In this document: positions 11,785 to 21,681 of the stretch, piece by piece
How positions within the stretch are numbered: position 1 is the stretch's first letter
Layout of the letters: each line of letters starts with the position of its first letter
Origin: Anopheles merus
Lineage: Eukaryota > Arthropoda > Insecta > Diptera > Culicidae
NCBI RefSeq assembly: GCF_017562075.2
Contig: NC_054083.1
Coordinates: forward strand, 31,839,558-31,903,557
DNA length: 64,000 nucleotides
Direction: 5' to 3'
The notes under the pieces: generated by a model
Databases searched by the model: none
Seen by the model: the letters and a program-made list of their open reading frames with translations, nothing else
What the model was told of the DNA's origin: nothing
Program-made: the position numbers and the translations under genes

Positions 11785-12199
11785 AACCACCCCTAGTATA
11801 TGCTCACGCAATGTACCCTACCTTTCCACCCATCCACCCAGCAGGCGCATAGCAAAAACACATACCGGAAGCCGTGTAACATACTCTCGGGCTGTAGATT
11901 TGCAGCGGAGAACACAGCCGCTGGTGTGTGTGTTTGCGTATGTGTGTGTGTGTGTGCCATACACGTGCGAGAGTGTGTTTGCTACATTCCTGAAGCTTTT
12001 ACAATCAGCTTTGCAATTTCGGGTTGAACTTTTCTCACCTGCACCGGGAACATTCCGAACCGTGTCCGGAGGAGCGTACATTCGGTCGCACCGTTCACTC
12101 CGGCACCGTGCACACCGGTGTGGGGTTGTGCTTTCGTGCGATGGGCTTTGTGAAACAGGGCCAGCTTCGCCGGGGGAAATCACGTGGAAAAGCTACTTA

Positions 12200-14200
12200 A
12201 GAGCGGTGAACGTTTGGCGAGAAGAGCGTGCGAGAAGAGTGCTGCCAACGTGTTCTGGCGATAAGGATAACGGCTGCTACTGCCACCCGCTCGCTTGCAT
12301 GGGTGCGAGCGAGAGCTAGTCGGTTGCGGCGGTGCCGTCCAACGGTGCCGTCCGACGGTGCCGACGGCGCCGGTTGGCAGGTCCGGTTGTCTCGCTCACA
12401 CGCCTGCCGCCAGTAACGGAGGGCGAGTGGTGTGTGCTTGTGCGTCCGACGCGTTACTTGTATTGGGGCGAACGCGTACCGGTACTCCGTCAGCCGTGTG
12501 TACGCGTGCGTACTACTGTGTGGGTGGGTGTGCGTTTGTGTGGGTGGGTTGTGTTTGTGTGTGTTCGTTTGGGGAGGGAAAAAAGAAACTCCAGGAAAAT
12601 CGAGCAAACCTTCACTTACAAATCGTCTTCGAAGGGATGGCACTTACATTCCATCGCCTGGCTGTACGGGAAGGGTTTGTGTATTTTTTGTTTTGTTTTT
12701 ACAATTGTATTTTTACCATTACTTATTTTTTTCAGTCGAACCAAAAACTGGTTTAAATATAAAATACAATTATCATAAAGAGCAACTATATTTATATAAA
12801 CATGAAAGGAATTATTAAATATTTCACAACCAAAATTATTCCTTCAATGACACCGCCGTTGTAGTGGATTTTCCTTGCAAGCAAAAAAAAAAAGGTGGCT
12901 TTCCTCACGTGCTTGAACGCACCCTCGCCCCCCGCTTCCACCACTCAACCCCCGACCAATCCCGTTCGCATCGAAGCAGCAGGAATCACAGGACCACCGT
13001 TCAACAGAGTGCGTGATTTTACTGCGTCGTCGGCCGAACCCGAACACAGCCCACCCTTTTTGACAGTGTGCGCGCTGCTACCGTCAGCCAAACTCCCGCA
13101 GGGGAAAATTGCGTACCGGTTCCCCTCGGGGAGGGGGGGGGGCGGAGGGTGTGGGATGCGTACGTTCCGACGTCCGTATTGGTGACGGATCGGTTTTGGT
13201 TGTACCGAGAGCCGACAGTAGTACAGAGCAGTCCCGTGCTTTAATTCCTGTGCCACTTTTCTTTCTGGTTGTTTGAGGTTGGTTCGGATAGCAAATGTTA
13301 GGATGAGGTAGATTGGCCGCGTACACATGTCTGTCTGGTTAAAAGATCTGGTTTGTTTAATTTTTATTTGCGTTTCAAAACAGGAACAACGTACGATGTG
13401 ACACAAAGCATCACGCTACGCGAAAAACAGTTCAGTTTGTTTGGAACAACCATTCAAAATCAGCCTCTTTGAACTGAACACAACATTTACAACGTCACTT
13501 TGTCTCATCCGCAGCACAAACAACTCACTCGCTGTCACAAAACTCTTCCTTGGCTTCTGCCTTTCTCGTGAACTATTTTGGTGCCAAAAACAGCCTATTA
13601 GAAGCAACAAACATCACTGGCCAGATTCTGCCTATTCCCTCCCTCCCACAAAAAGCGGTGCCGCAGCAAAAACGCGTGTAACAAATCTGACTCGCGGGCT
13701 GTCCATGCGCCCATCCACATCCCGGCACGGTACACTCTAGCTGGCCAACTTGGGCCCGCTAGAACGCGTCCTGGTTGTACGCGCGGATCGTGTGTGTTTG
13801 TCCCTTCGGCCGCGGTTCGCTAGTTGTCTCGCTTCGTCAAACACGCGCCGTCCCATTGGGTGGTGAATTTGGTGCTGCCGTTCGGTACACACACAAAAAA
13901 AGGAAAACTTCCAAGCGAATGGGAAAAACTCACCACCGCGATTCGAACATCCGACGTTCTCACCACGCTTTCGAACTTCGAAAGACAACACTATTCGGGT
14001 ATCGGAAAAGGAGAAAAGGGGAACCGCCGGATCCGGGCGGTTGTGCACCTGCTCGGCTTTTTCCCATCGACTGCCTTTTCCTGCACCCCGGCGGCTCACT
14101 CCCTCTCTTGCTCGTTCAGGACGCAGTGTTCCCTTTTACCATCCCGATTTTTTTTGTTTGGTTCGTTCTCTACAAAACCCGCTTCAAGTGGTAGCTTCGG
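12200..14200 (+). promoter_or_regulatory. CpG-rich region, possible promoter
   Basis: GC- and CpG-rich DNA dominated by GTGTG, GCGAG and CGTGCG words, interrupted by an AT-rich patch at 12700-12850. A G-run lies at 13133-13142. Long overlapping ORFs in three frames reflect the base composition. It lies directly upstream of a leader-like region that ends in a splice donor, so it may contain the transcription start. No TATA box or unambiguous initiator-DPE pair was found. Confidence 0.3.
12331..12369 (+). repeat. 13-bp GC-rich tandem repeat (3 copies)
   Basis: GGTGCCGTCCAAC, GGTGCCGTCCGAC and a diverged third unit GGTGCCGACGGCG are head to tail. It sits at the left edge of the CpG-rich leader-like region. 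Confidence 0.8.
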
Positions 14201-15305
14201 GCCTGTACGCTTCGTGCCCAGTTCGTCCAAGCAGCAGCAGCAGCGGATCTTCGGGCCGGGTTGGGACGCAATTCGGGCCGTGTCGGAGTTCGGGCTCACA
14301 GGCGCTTCGGCTCAACCAATACGAACGCACGCCCAGCGGGAGCGGGGGTGGTCGTCCCGAAAATCCGAACACGCTCTCTCCCCCGGGGGGGAGGTCGAGC
14401 ACTGGAAGGAACGCAATGGTACGTGGAAAGGATCCTCAGGCTTTGCTTGTGTGTGTATGTGTGTGTCCTGGTCGTCGTGCCGCGCGTGCTGTGCACCGGA
14501 GAGCGCGGGTTCGTATGCCGGAGACCCCACTTTTGCTAGTTGCTACCCTTATATTGTGGTGGGCCCTGCCCGGAACAGTTAGTACGCATCGTATCCTCCT
14601 CATTCGCTGTCTAGCGCTAGTCGAGTTTACGTCGATTAACCGTCCCCGTCGTTGTTTGTTGATTTTATTGAGCCACCTACAGGCCATACAGGCGAAAAAA
14701 CGGAAAAGTAAAGAGTGACGACATTAAGGAAAGAGAGAGAGAGAAAGTGAAGCAAAAAAAGAAAGCAAATCCCCTCGTTAATCCAACTGCCCGCGGAAAC
14801 CGCGGGTGTGTAGTTTTACGCAAGTACGTTTTACGTGCCAAAAAAATCCCTGCAACCGAACAAGCAGTCGAAACGTTACTAAACTTCGCGCGTTCTTAGA
14901 TACGTACAGGTCCCAACTGTCGCCACTGGGTTGTGTGGCAGTTAACTTAACGCATCGGGCTGGAAATGATTAGAAAGTGCAAATGCTACCGGATTTTGAG
15001 CAGTTCCGGGTGAAGTGAATAGTTGACCAGTAGTGCCGGTGTGAAGGAATTTTAGTTTTTTTTCTGGCAGGAAAATTCTATCCTCAATACCTTCGACAGT
15101 ACCGTGGTTAAAGTGTTGCGGTTGTGAGGCGAGAGCGTGTGTATGTGTGTGGTGTGTACTGTGGTTTTGAGATGAGCGGTGTTACTGTTAGTGGAATCAG
15201 TTCCAAGACAGGTTGTTGACGATTTATGGATGAAGTTGGGATACAAAAAACAACAAACTGGCAATGATTTCAACGTAAAGACAGCTTTTAATAAATAATA
15301 CAGCT

Positions 15306-15345
15306 CAGTATATAAGCACGATTCTGGAAGAGGAGCAGAACATTA
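15306..15345 (+). promoter_or_regulatory. TATA box (TATATAAG)
   Basis: TATATAAG at 15309-15316, with purine-rich DNA and ACATTAGC about 30 nt downstream. A second TATA-like word, TATAAATT, occurs at 15486-15493. Either may mark an internal start site within the leader-like region. No initiator match is convincing. Confidence 0.2.
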
Positions 15346-15751
15346 GCAGAAGTTCAATTTCACCACCAAAGAGCGTTCACGACAGCAGTTCGGCCCCAAA
15401 ATAAATCTTGCAAAGGTTTCGCCAAGCAATCATCTTTCGCTCGACAGTTCCGGGAAAGTGAACATTCTTTTCCTACCCACCCACGTATAAATTGGACCCG
15501 TTTCGTCAAAACCAAATTAAACAAACCAAGCAGCAGCAGCAGCCGAAGCTGCCAAGAGGCTCGTTGAAAGATCAACCAATCTACAGGCAGACTTGCCAGT
15601 GTGTGCGGCCGGAGCTGCGCGGAGCAAAAACCACTGATTGCCTGTTTTCTCTCCCTCCGATCCGGTTCGTTAGCAAGTGAGCTGCGTTTGGGCTGGTGTG
15701 CGCGTGAGGTGGTTGTTTTTTGCAGCCAGGAAAAAAACGATATTAGTGAAA

Positions 15752-15805
15752 ATGGGAAAATTTTGCGCACAAAAATCGCACCACCACTTTACACCCGCGA
15801 AGTAG
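15752..15805 (+). CDS. possible upstream ORF, 17 codons
   Basis: An ATG in strong context (GTGAAAATGG) opens 17 codons ending at TAG 15803-15805; the peptide begins MGKFCAQK. It lies in the leader-like region just after an acceptor-like TTTTTTGCAG, so if this DNA is transcribed it would act as an upstream ORF. A second frame across it is open for over 100 codons without ATG. Confidence 0.15.
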   Translation: MGKFCAQKSHHHFTPAK

Positions 15806-16047
15806 TGGAGCAGCGAATCGCAAATCCCTCGCCTACTTCGGTTGCATGCGGTAGCTTTAACGTGAACGCAGCTCGTTTTCAGGCAGCGCCGACTGCGCTT
15901 TTGACCGACCCAGGAATTGAAGTCTCCGTTACACATTAAAGCTGCGGCGCTGCGTCGCCTGCGATGCCAAACAGCAGAGTGCTGTAGAGTGAAATGAAGT
16001 GTGAAGCTAAGCGTTTGACAAGCAATCGTTTCGCTCTTTTTCGATCT

Positions 16048-16073
16048 CGCTCTCTCTCTCTCTCTCTCTCTCT
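16048..16073 (+). repeat. (CT)n microsatellite
   Basis: CT dinucleotides within the leader-like region. Confidence 0.9.
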
Positions 16074-17622
16074 ATCGCTCCCTCTCTTGCTGGTGGTTGT
16101 AATGAAGGACTTTGTTAGGCGTAAAAAATACTCAAAATAGTTTGTTTTCTTAGAAACTTATTTATTGAATGAGGAAAACCGCCGTAGAAAAGAGCTAGGC
16201 GTCTCCATTAGTGTCAAAAGCAGACATTAAAATTCAACATACACTTATATTTCTTTTTCGTGGCCTTTGAAAGGCTTCTCACAGAAGTCGTCTTTTGAAA
16301 ATAAAAAAAAACTAGTTTTTTTAAGGCCATAGTGGCAAGGCAAACGAAACTGGAAAGAGTATTATTATTTATTATTTCATCATAATATTTCCACCATTTT
16401 TTTCTTTCCTAGTATTTAGCTAAAAGTAGTCACCGTGACGTACAAGCTAAACCAACCAAGGCAAAAATTAGTTAAACCAAAGCAAACAAGTAGTTTGACA
16501 CAGTTTTTCCTCGCGGGAGGAAAAAAGGAAACGCGTAGCTAAAAGCAGTGCAGAAAACGCGTCCGAAGTGCCGAGTCTTGTTCGTCTCGTGCAAACGCAA
16601 ATCGTAACCATCCCGGTTCGGCACGACGAATCTGCTGCAGTTAAAGTTGTTTAAAGTTTACAAATCGGTGTATAGTGTGTGTGTGTGTGTGTAATTGTGT
16701 GCCCCATTCAATTGCCTCATCTCGCCCACACTACCCAGTTCCGGTCTCGGTTGTTTGAGTGTGGTATTTTTTCGACAACACGAATAGAAGCGAAAAAGTG
16801 AAGTTAATAACGCGCGCGCGTAGCTTTTCGAGCGAAAAAAATAGCACCCCAAAAAGGCAGGGCCAAACGAGTCGAAAATAGGCGAAAGCAAGAAAAAGAA
16901 GTAAAGCAAGTAGAAGCGCAGAAGGTGTTTGTGTTGTTCTGTGAGTGAGCCTCTCCTTTCGCTTCGCATTTGTCTTGGTAGCCGGCAGTTTGTGGCAAGC
17001 GTCACAGCGAGCAAATTTATAAAACAACACCAAACCGTAAAAAAATCTATCTCATCTGCTACCTAACGGGCATCGAGAAAAGGAAGTAGCAGCAAAAAAA
17101 CAACAACACGACCACCAGCATCAGTTTCGCGAGTGTTCGCGTGTGTACAAGCGCGCGCCCGTGCGTGTGTGTGCGAGTGTGTTTATCTGTGTTTTTGTGT
17201 GACGGCTGGTGCGACCCGAGCAGTCCGTGTGTGCGACGGCCGAGGTTTACAAGGGCAGGGAAATTTTTTTCGAGGAACGACCCCGGTACGACGCAAACGG
17301 CCTCAAGATTTTCCCGTCCACAATTAAGGAAATAACGGCGCCAGTAAACTACTACCTAGCGAAAAAAGTCATTGTAAGTGTGAACACATAACCAATTTTT
17401 GTACACGGGTACACGGAGCGGGAGGAAGGGTTTCGAGCTCCCGCTTTTAGCACTGCTGATTGCAGTTGCACACAAAAACCACACAACGCATTTCGCTTCC
17501 TTCCTTGCACCAAAGTGTCAAACTTTCGCTTTTGTGACGTCTTGTTTTTTTTGTGTGTCCTTGTTTTCGGGTCTCCATTTTTTCTATTTATACTCACCAG
17601 CCCACCATTACTGCAGTAATTT

Positions 17623-17928
17623 CTACTGCATTTCTTTTCCCTTCTTGATGTACGTGAATGTGCCACTGCAAGCGCCTGCAAGAGTATCTTTATTCGTATT
17701 TTCTTTTTTGCTTTGATGAGTCTGTTTTACATCTACACTTTTTACATTCTGTATGTCTTGAATGTTTTCCAATGTTTCGCTTTCTATTGTTATTTTATAT
17801 GAAGGTAATTCAAATTTAAAATTGAAAATAATTTCGATTGAATCTGCTATTGAATTTTTTTTAATATATCTCAAAAACGCACTTACTTCCAACGTACCAT
17901 CACCATCAGAAAGCCTTGCCAACTTCGT
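17623..17928 (-). CDS. unexplained minus-strand open frame in AT-rich DNA
   Basis: Unrecognised. About 100 codons are open on the minus strand in an AT-rich patch where stops should be frequent. The predicted chain is rich in Lys, Glu, Ile and Asn and ends IKKGKEMQ. By my count G fills about 30% of first codon positions but only about 13-14% of second and third, a coding-like bias. Against this, the frame has no ATG near its start, no supported acceptor, and contains an in-frame GTAAGT. It may be an eroded coding fragment, an exon end on the minus strand, or chance. Confidence 0.15.
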   Translation of the reverse strand, partial: TKLARLSDGDGTLEVSAFLRYIKKNSIADSIEIIFNFKFELPSYKITIESETLENIQDIQNVKSVDVKQTHQSKKENTNKDTLAGACSGTFTYIKKGKEMQ

Positions 17929-19799
17929 TTACTCTCGCAATCGAGACGCGACTACCTGGGAGCAACATCTTGACGCAGCTTTTTTTATTATTATTTTTTG
18001 AGTGAGTTTTCACCTCAGCCCGCCTTGGCGAAGGCCACGTGAGAAATGTGGGCGACATTTTTCAAGCGACGAACTTGCCGACGAACGTCCCGAAAAAAAT
18101 GGCACCCATGTATTAAAGCTGTGTGTAGCGCAGATCCATCCTACAAGCACACCTTCTGCTGCTGCATACCAAAAGCAAGAAAAACCAAACAAGAAAAAAA
18201 GCTACCGGAAAATGCTCCTGAAAATACTTCTTCGTCTTGGGCGGGCGCCTTGAAGATACGGCCTAGCCATGGCATTCTGGTCGCGCTCAGTGGGGGGGAG
18301 CTGTGTAAGAAGGCGCTCCGTGCTTTGAACCAGAGCACAAGAAGACGTAACACAATTGTGTGTGAGTGTGCAGTAACGAACGCGAAGTATAACGAACGCC
18401 CCGGAATGACGGTGACATTTCCGTTTCCCTTGTTGCCGCAAGGTTTCCGCCGTTGTTTCCGCCAAACTGTCCCAACGGTTCGGTGCGGATGGTGGTGAAA
18501 AGCCCTGCTGTAAAATGTCCCTTCTTTTTCTCGATGAATGCTGCTCGGGTGTATGTATGAGTGGGTTGCAGCCGCGCAGTGACTGTTGAAGTGACTGCTA
18601 TGTGCGCTCTGCTCGATGAACCAGAAAGCAACCGACCGGCCGTGGGGTGGCGGGAAAGTCCGGCGCCGCCACCCGGCAACACACGGCCGAACGCAACACA
18701 ATAGAGAGCGCGGGAGAGCAGTTTGCTTACTCTAGCTTGCCTCCTACCGCGGTTCGCATTAAATCTCTCCATCAGGGGTGGCCACACCGAAGCGGCAACG
18801 GGGTAGGCTTCTTTACACTCGAATTTTACGAATTTCTTTTCTACATTTTAAGGAGCACCATCATTTGTCTGGGGGGTTTGTTGTGTGCATTTGCTTTTGA
18901 TTTTTTTTGGGTGTGTAGCTGTATGTGCTAGCCAAAAAAGGAGGGTTTGGAAAATATTTTTCCTCCCAGCTCAGCTGCTTTAAAGCGCGGGGTAACATTT
19001 GGCAGGCGGTGGCCGTGTGCTACAGCTTTCATCGAGAGTTTTGTGTCCGCCGCTCGCCGCTTCGCAAAACCACGTCGGGTTCGTATGCTGTTATTTCGAG
19101 TTACTGCGAGGAAAAACATGTAGGCAAGAGCGGAAAAATGCAAGCAAAAAAAAAACAAACCAAAAATCAGAGAAAACTTTATGAGCTAAAAGATCGTAAA
19201 AAATATTTCTTTATTTTGCTGTACACTGTTCGTTTCGAGCTCTCCGAACGGAGATGGAGGTTTTTTGGGTGGACATTTGTTTTTGCTGTTTTTGTTGCTG
19301 GTGGTCTAAAGCACACTCCTTTATCGATGCAGGGACAGACGAAAATATTCAAACGACAAACGCACTCCGGGAACCGTGTAGTAGTGTGCAATGAAACGCC
19401 CACGACAGAAAAAAGGGAGACGTTTTTCAAACTCACCAGCAAAAGTACCCACTGACCCAACGGAATCTCTCCGACCGGGCGTTCATAACTTTACGGTTAC
19501 GGGGTCGGTCGCATCGTGGCTTGGCAAGGGAAAAACCCAACCTTAAAACTGTTTAACAACGTTTGCTCGGACAAGCTGATGCCCAGCCGATTGATTTTCT
19601 GCGTGGAAGTGTGATTACGCATTTTCAAGGCCACCGGAATGACCCTCCATCGAAATGCTCCGAACGAAGACGACGACGACGACGGGTTGATGTAAAAGTT
19701 GGGACGAAAAACTTTTTTCCCTCCACTCAGCAGTGGGTGAATGGGTGGCATTTTATCCCTTACCCGTGTTGTGCGCTGTTATTGTGTGTCTGTGTGATG

Positions 19800-19867
19800 C
19801 TAAAGTGATTTTTCTTCACTTCTAGCCGGGTTGCGGTGTAGTGTAGAATATGGGAAGCTGCAACTCC
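19800..19867 (+). CDS. candidate microexon coding MGSCNS (exon 19826-19867)
   Basis: A textbook intron end precedes it: branch-like GCTAAAG at about 19798-19804, then a pyrimidine tract ending CTTCTAG at 19819-19825. The exon 19826-19867 is 42 nt. Its ATG at 19850 (AGAATATGG) opens six codons, MGSCNS, ending in phase 0 at a strong donor, GTGAGT (19868-19873). Gly2 with Ser6 fits the N-myristoylation pattern MGxxxS, and Cys4 could be palmitoylated; FRS2 begins similarly with MGSC. An alternative N-terminus targeting a protein to membranes is inferred. The donor at 17374 would give a 2.45-kb intron upstream. Without splicing, the frame stops after 15 codons. Confidence 0.3.
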
Positions 19868-21470
19868 GTGAGTTCGATCCGGGTTGCTGACCCCTAAGGT
19901 TGTGCAAAATGAAGCACCAAGCACAGGCAGTCGCCCCAAATTGGAAAAGAAAAAGGCGCGTTTAAATAACGGTCCCAGTGCCGAAGGGGTTATGCTGTTT
20001 TGTTCTAGTGCGGCCAACCGGTGACCATCCCCGATCGGATCAGACTGCGATTAATATCGCTTTTATTTTTGGGCAAGTGAAACGTAAAAGAAAGAATAAA
20101 AAACAAAATAATCCATGGATTTTTTTTTTCAAACCGAACGAACAAGCTTCATGAAACAAAAAACCATCACAATGGCTTCTTAAAACACCATTGCAAAATA
20201 TTCCAAAGTAGATTTTTTCCCAATTTCGTTGCTGCCGTCTCGGCGAGAAAAAAATATAGAGAGGAAGTAAAAACACAAACTTTACAAACATCGGTGTGTA
20301 GGAGGAGGAACCAGGGGTGTTGAAAAATCGGCAACGGTAGCCCCAAAAAACCTTTCGCCCACGATACAAACCAGTCCGGAAATGACCTTTCAACCCCGAT
20401 GCTGAACCCGCCGGGTGGTGTTGGTGGATGGTCGCCCGTCAACCTTCGAGGGTTGGATTTTGGTTGCTATCGCTCCGTGGCGTCTAGGTTGGTGTTTGAA
20501 GTGTTCCTGTTTTCCCTAGATTTACACATCCAACAACAGTTCGGAAGCAAAACATACACAGCAAACACAGCCTTTGCTGGAGCATGCACTACTAGAGGGG
20601 CAGTGTCTGAAACATGCCATGTTTGATGGTCAAACGGGGCACACCTTTAGAGCGCTTAGAAACGGACAAACAAACACACGTTTAGTAACTTCAATACAAA
20701 GACACGAAGGGGTTGGCAATCGCGAAGCATTTTCCGTCTCGGAAACGTCCCCCCCTCGGCTTCAGGATCGGATCGGACCTTTCCAAAACCAAACCAGACG
20801 CAAAGCAGAGGCACTTGAACGGGCAAGAGAAATGGTTCTTTTCCGCCTTTCGCTATCGTTCCTGTTGGCACTCTGGTTTTTTTGTTGGAACGCCACCAAA
20901 CGCTACTAACTACGGCAACTCGCTTTAAATACGAGAAGGAAGCAAGCTTTTTTCTCGCTATCCTCTTTCTTGCAACTGCAGCCTTCCTATTTACTTCCAG
21001 CTGATCAGTCATTCCGTAATCGGTCCGCCAATCGGCCAACGAGACGGCGCCATTCTTTGCATCCCGGGAACAACGTTCCTTTGCCCCGCAGAAGAGCGCA
21101 AGAACTGTGTCTTACTGTGTTTTTTTTTGCCCTCCCCGCTATGTCACCTTGGAAGCACAACACAAAGTTACATCACAAAACGGCTTAAACTGTCCGGTTT
21201 TTCGGTGAAAAGCTTGCGATGAAAAAAAAACGAACAAAAACATTCAAGACCAAAACTTCTTGGACCAGTGGGACCAACCGGGGGAATTCGATCGTCTGAG
21301 AGTGATATCAATTTTAGCCATCCTCCGTGCACGGGCATCTTCAACAAACTTCTGCCAAGCTGCTATACTATGTGTGTGTTTGTGTGTGTGTTTTGTTTTT
21401 GTTGGACCACCAACACCACTTCAAGATCTGGCCCGAGAAGAAGTTTGCGCCGTCGGAATCCACCGCCAAG

Positions 21471-21681
21471 ATGCGTCTCCCAGTTGGTCAGGTTGGGCTG
21501 GGCGAAAGAGCTATCTTCTTTTGCTTACCAGATCCCGCTGAATTGAAGCATATTCGGTTTCAATGCCCTTCGCTGTTCGGGCTCCACTTCAGCAAACCTA
21601 ACCAATACCCCAACGTGGTGCGAAACTTCTGTCCGGATGAACCAGGCCGTGGACCGGGTTGTTGCGGTCGTTCGGTTGTTT
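21471..21681 (+). CDS. candidate start exon, MRLPVGQ..
   Basis: Unrecognised. An ATG at 21471 in good context (CCAAGATGC) opens 70 codons that end in phase 1 at a strong donor, GTTT/GTAAGT (21682). The chain runs MRLPVGQ to GCCGRSVV, and codons favour C or G in third position. The same frame is open upstream of the ATG, but no acceptor there is convincing. Two other frames are also open over part of the region, which weakens the coding case. It could be a 5' exon of an alternative transcript of the plus-strand gene proposed here. Confidence 0.18.

Larger units (their letters stand above)
14200..17373 (+). other. candidate untranslated leader region, donor at 17374
   Basis: About 3 kb rich in GTGAAGTG, AAAGTGAA and GAGCAAAA words with few long ATG-initiated ORFs, the texture of long dipteran 5' leaders. 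It holds TATATAAG (15309-15316), TATAAATT (15486-15493) and initiator-like TCAGTT words at 15197-15202 and 17121-17126. An acceptor-like TTTTTTGCAG ends at 15725. The right end is a strong donor, GTCATT/GTAAGT, at 17373/17374. The last 130 nt are open and look coding, but the frame has an upstream stop and no ATG. The gene is unknown. Internal introns or several starts are possible. Confidence 0.35.

Noticed and set aside
13824..14718. Overlapping plus-strand ORFs of 252 and 225 codons
   Set aside because: They overlap in different frames, start at non-ATG codons and lie in GC-rich leader-like DNA where stops are rare; no domain.
19865..19885. B-box-like GAGTTCGATCC, possible tRNA or SINE
   Set aside because: No A-box, acceptor stem or cloverleaf could be formed around it.
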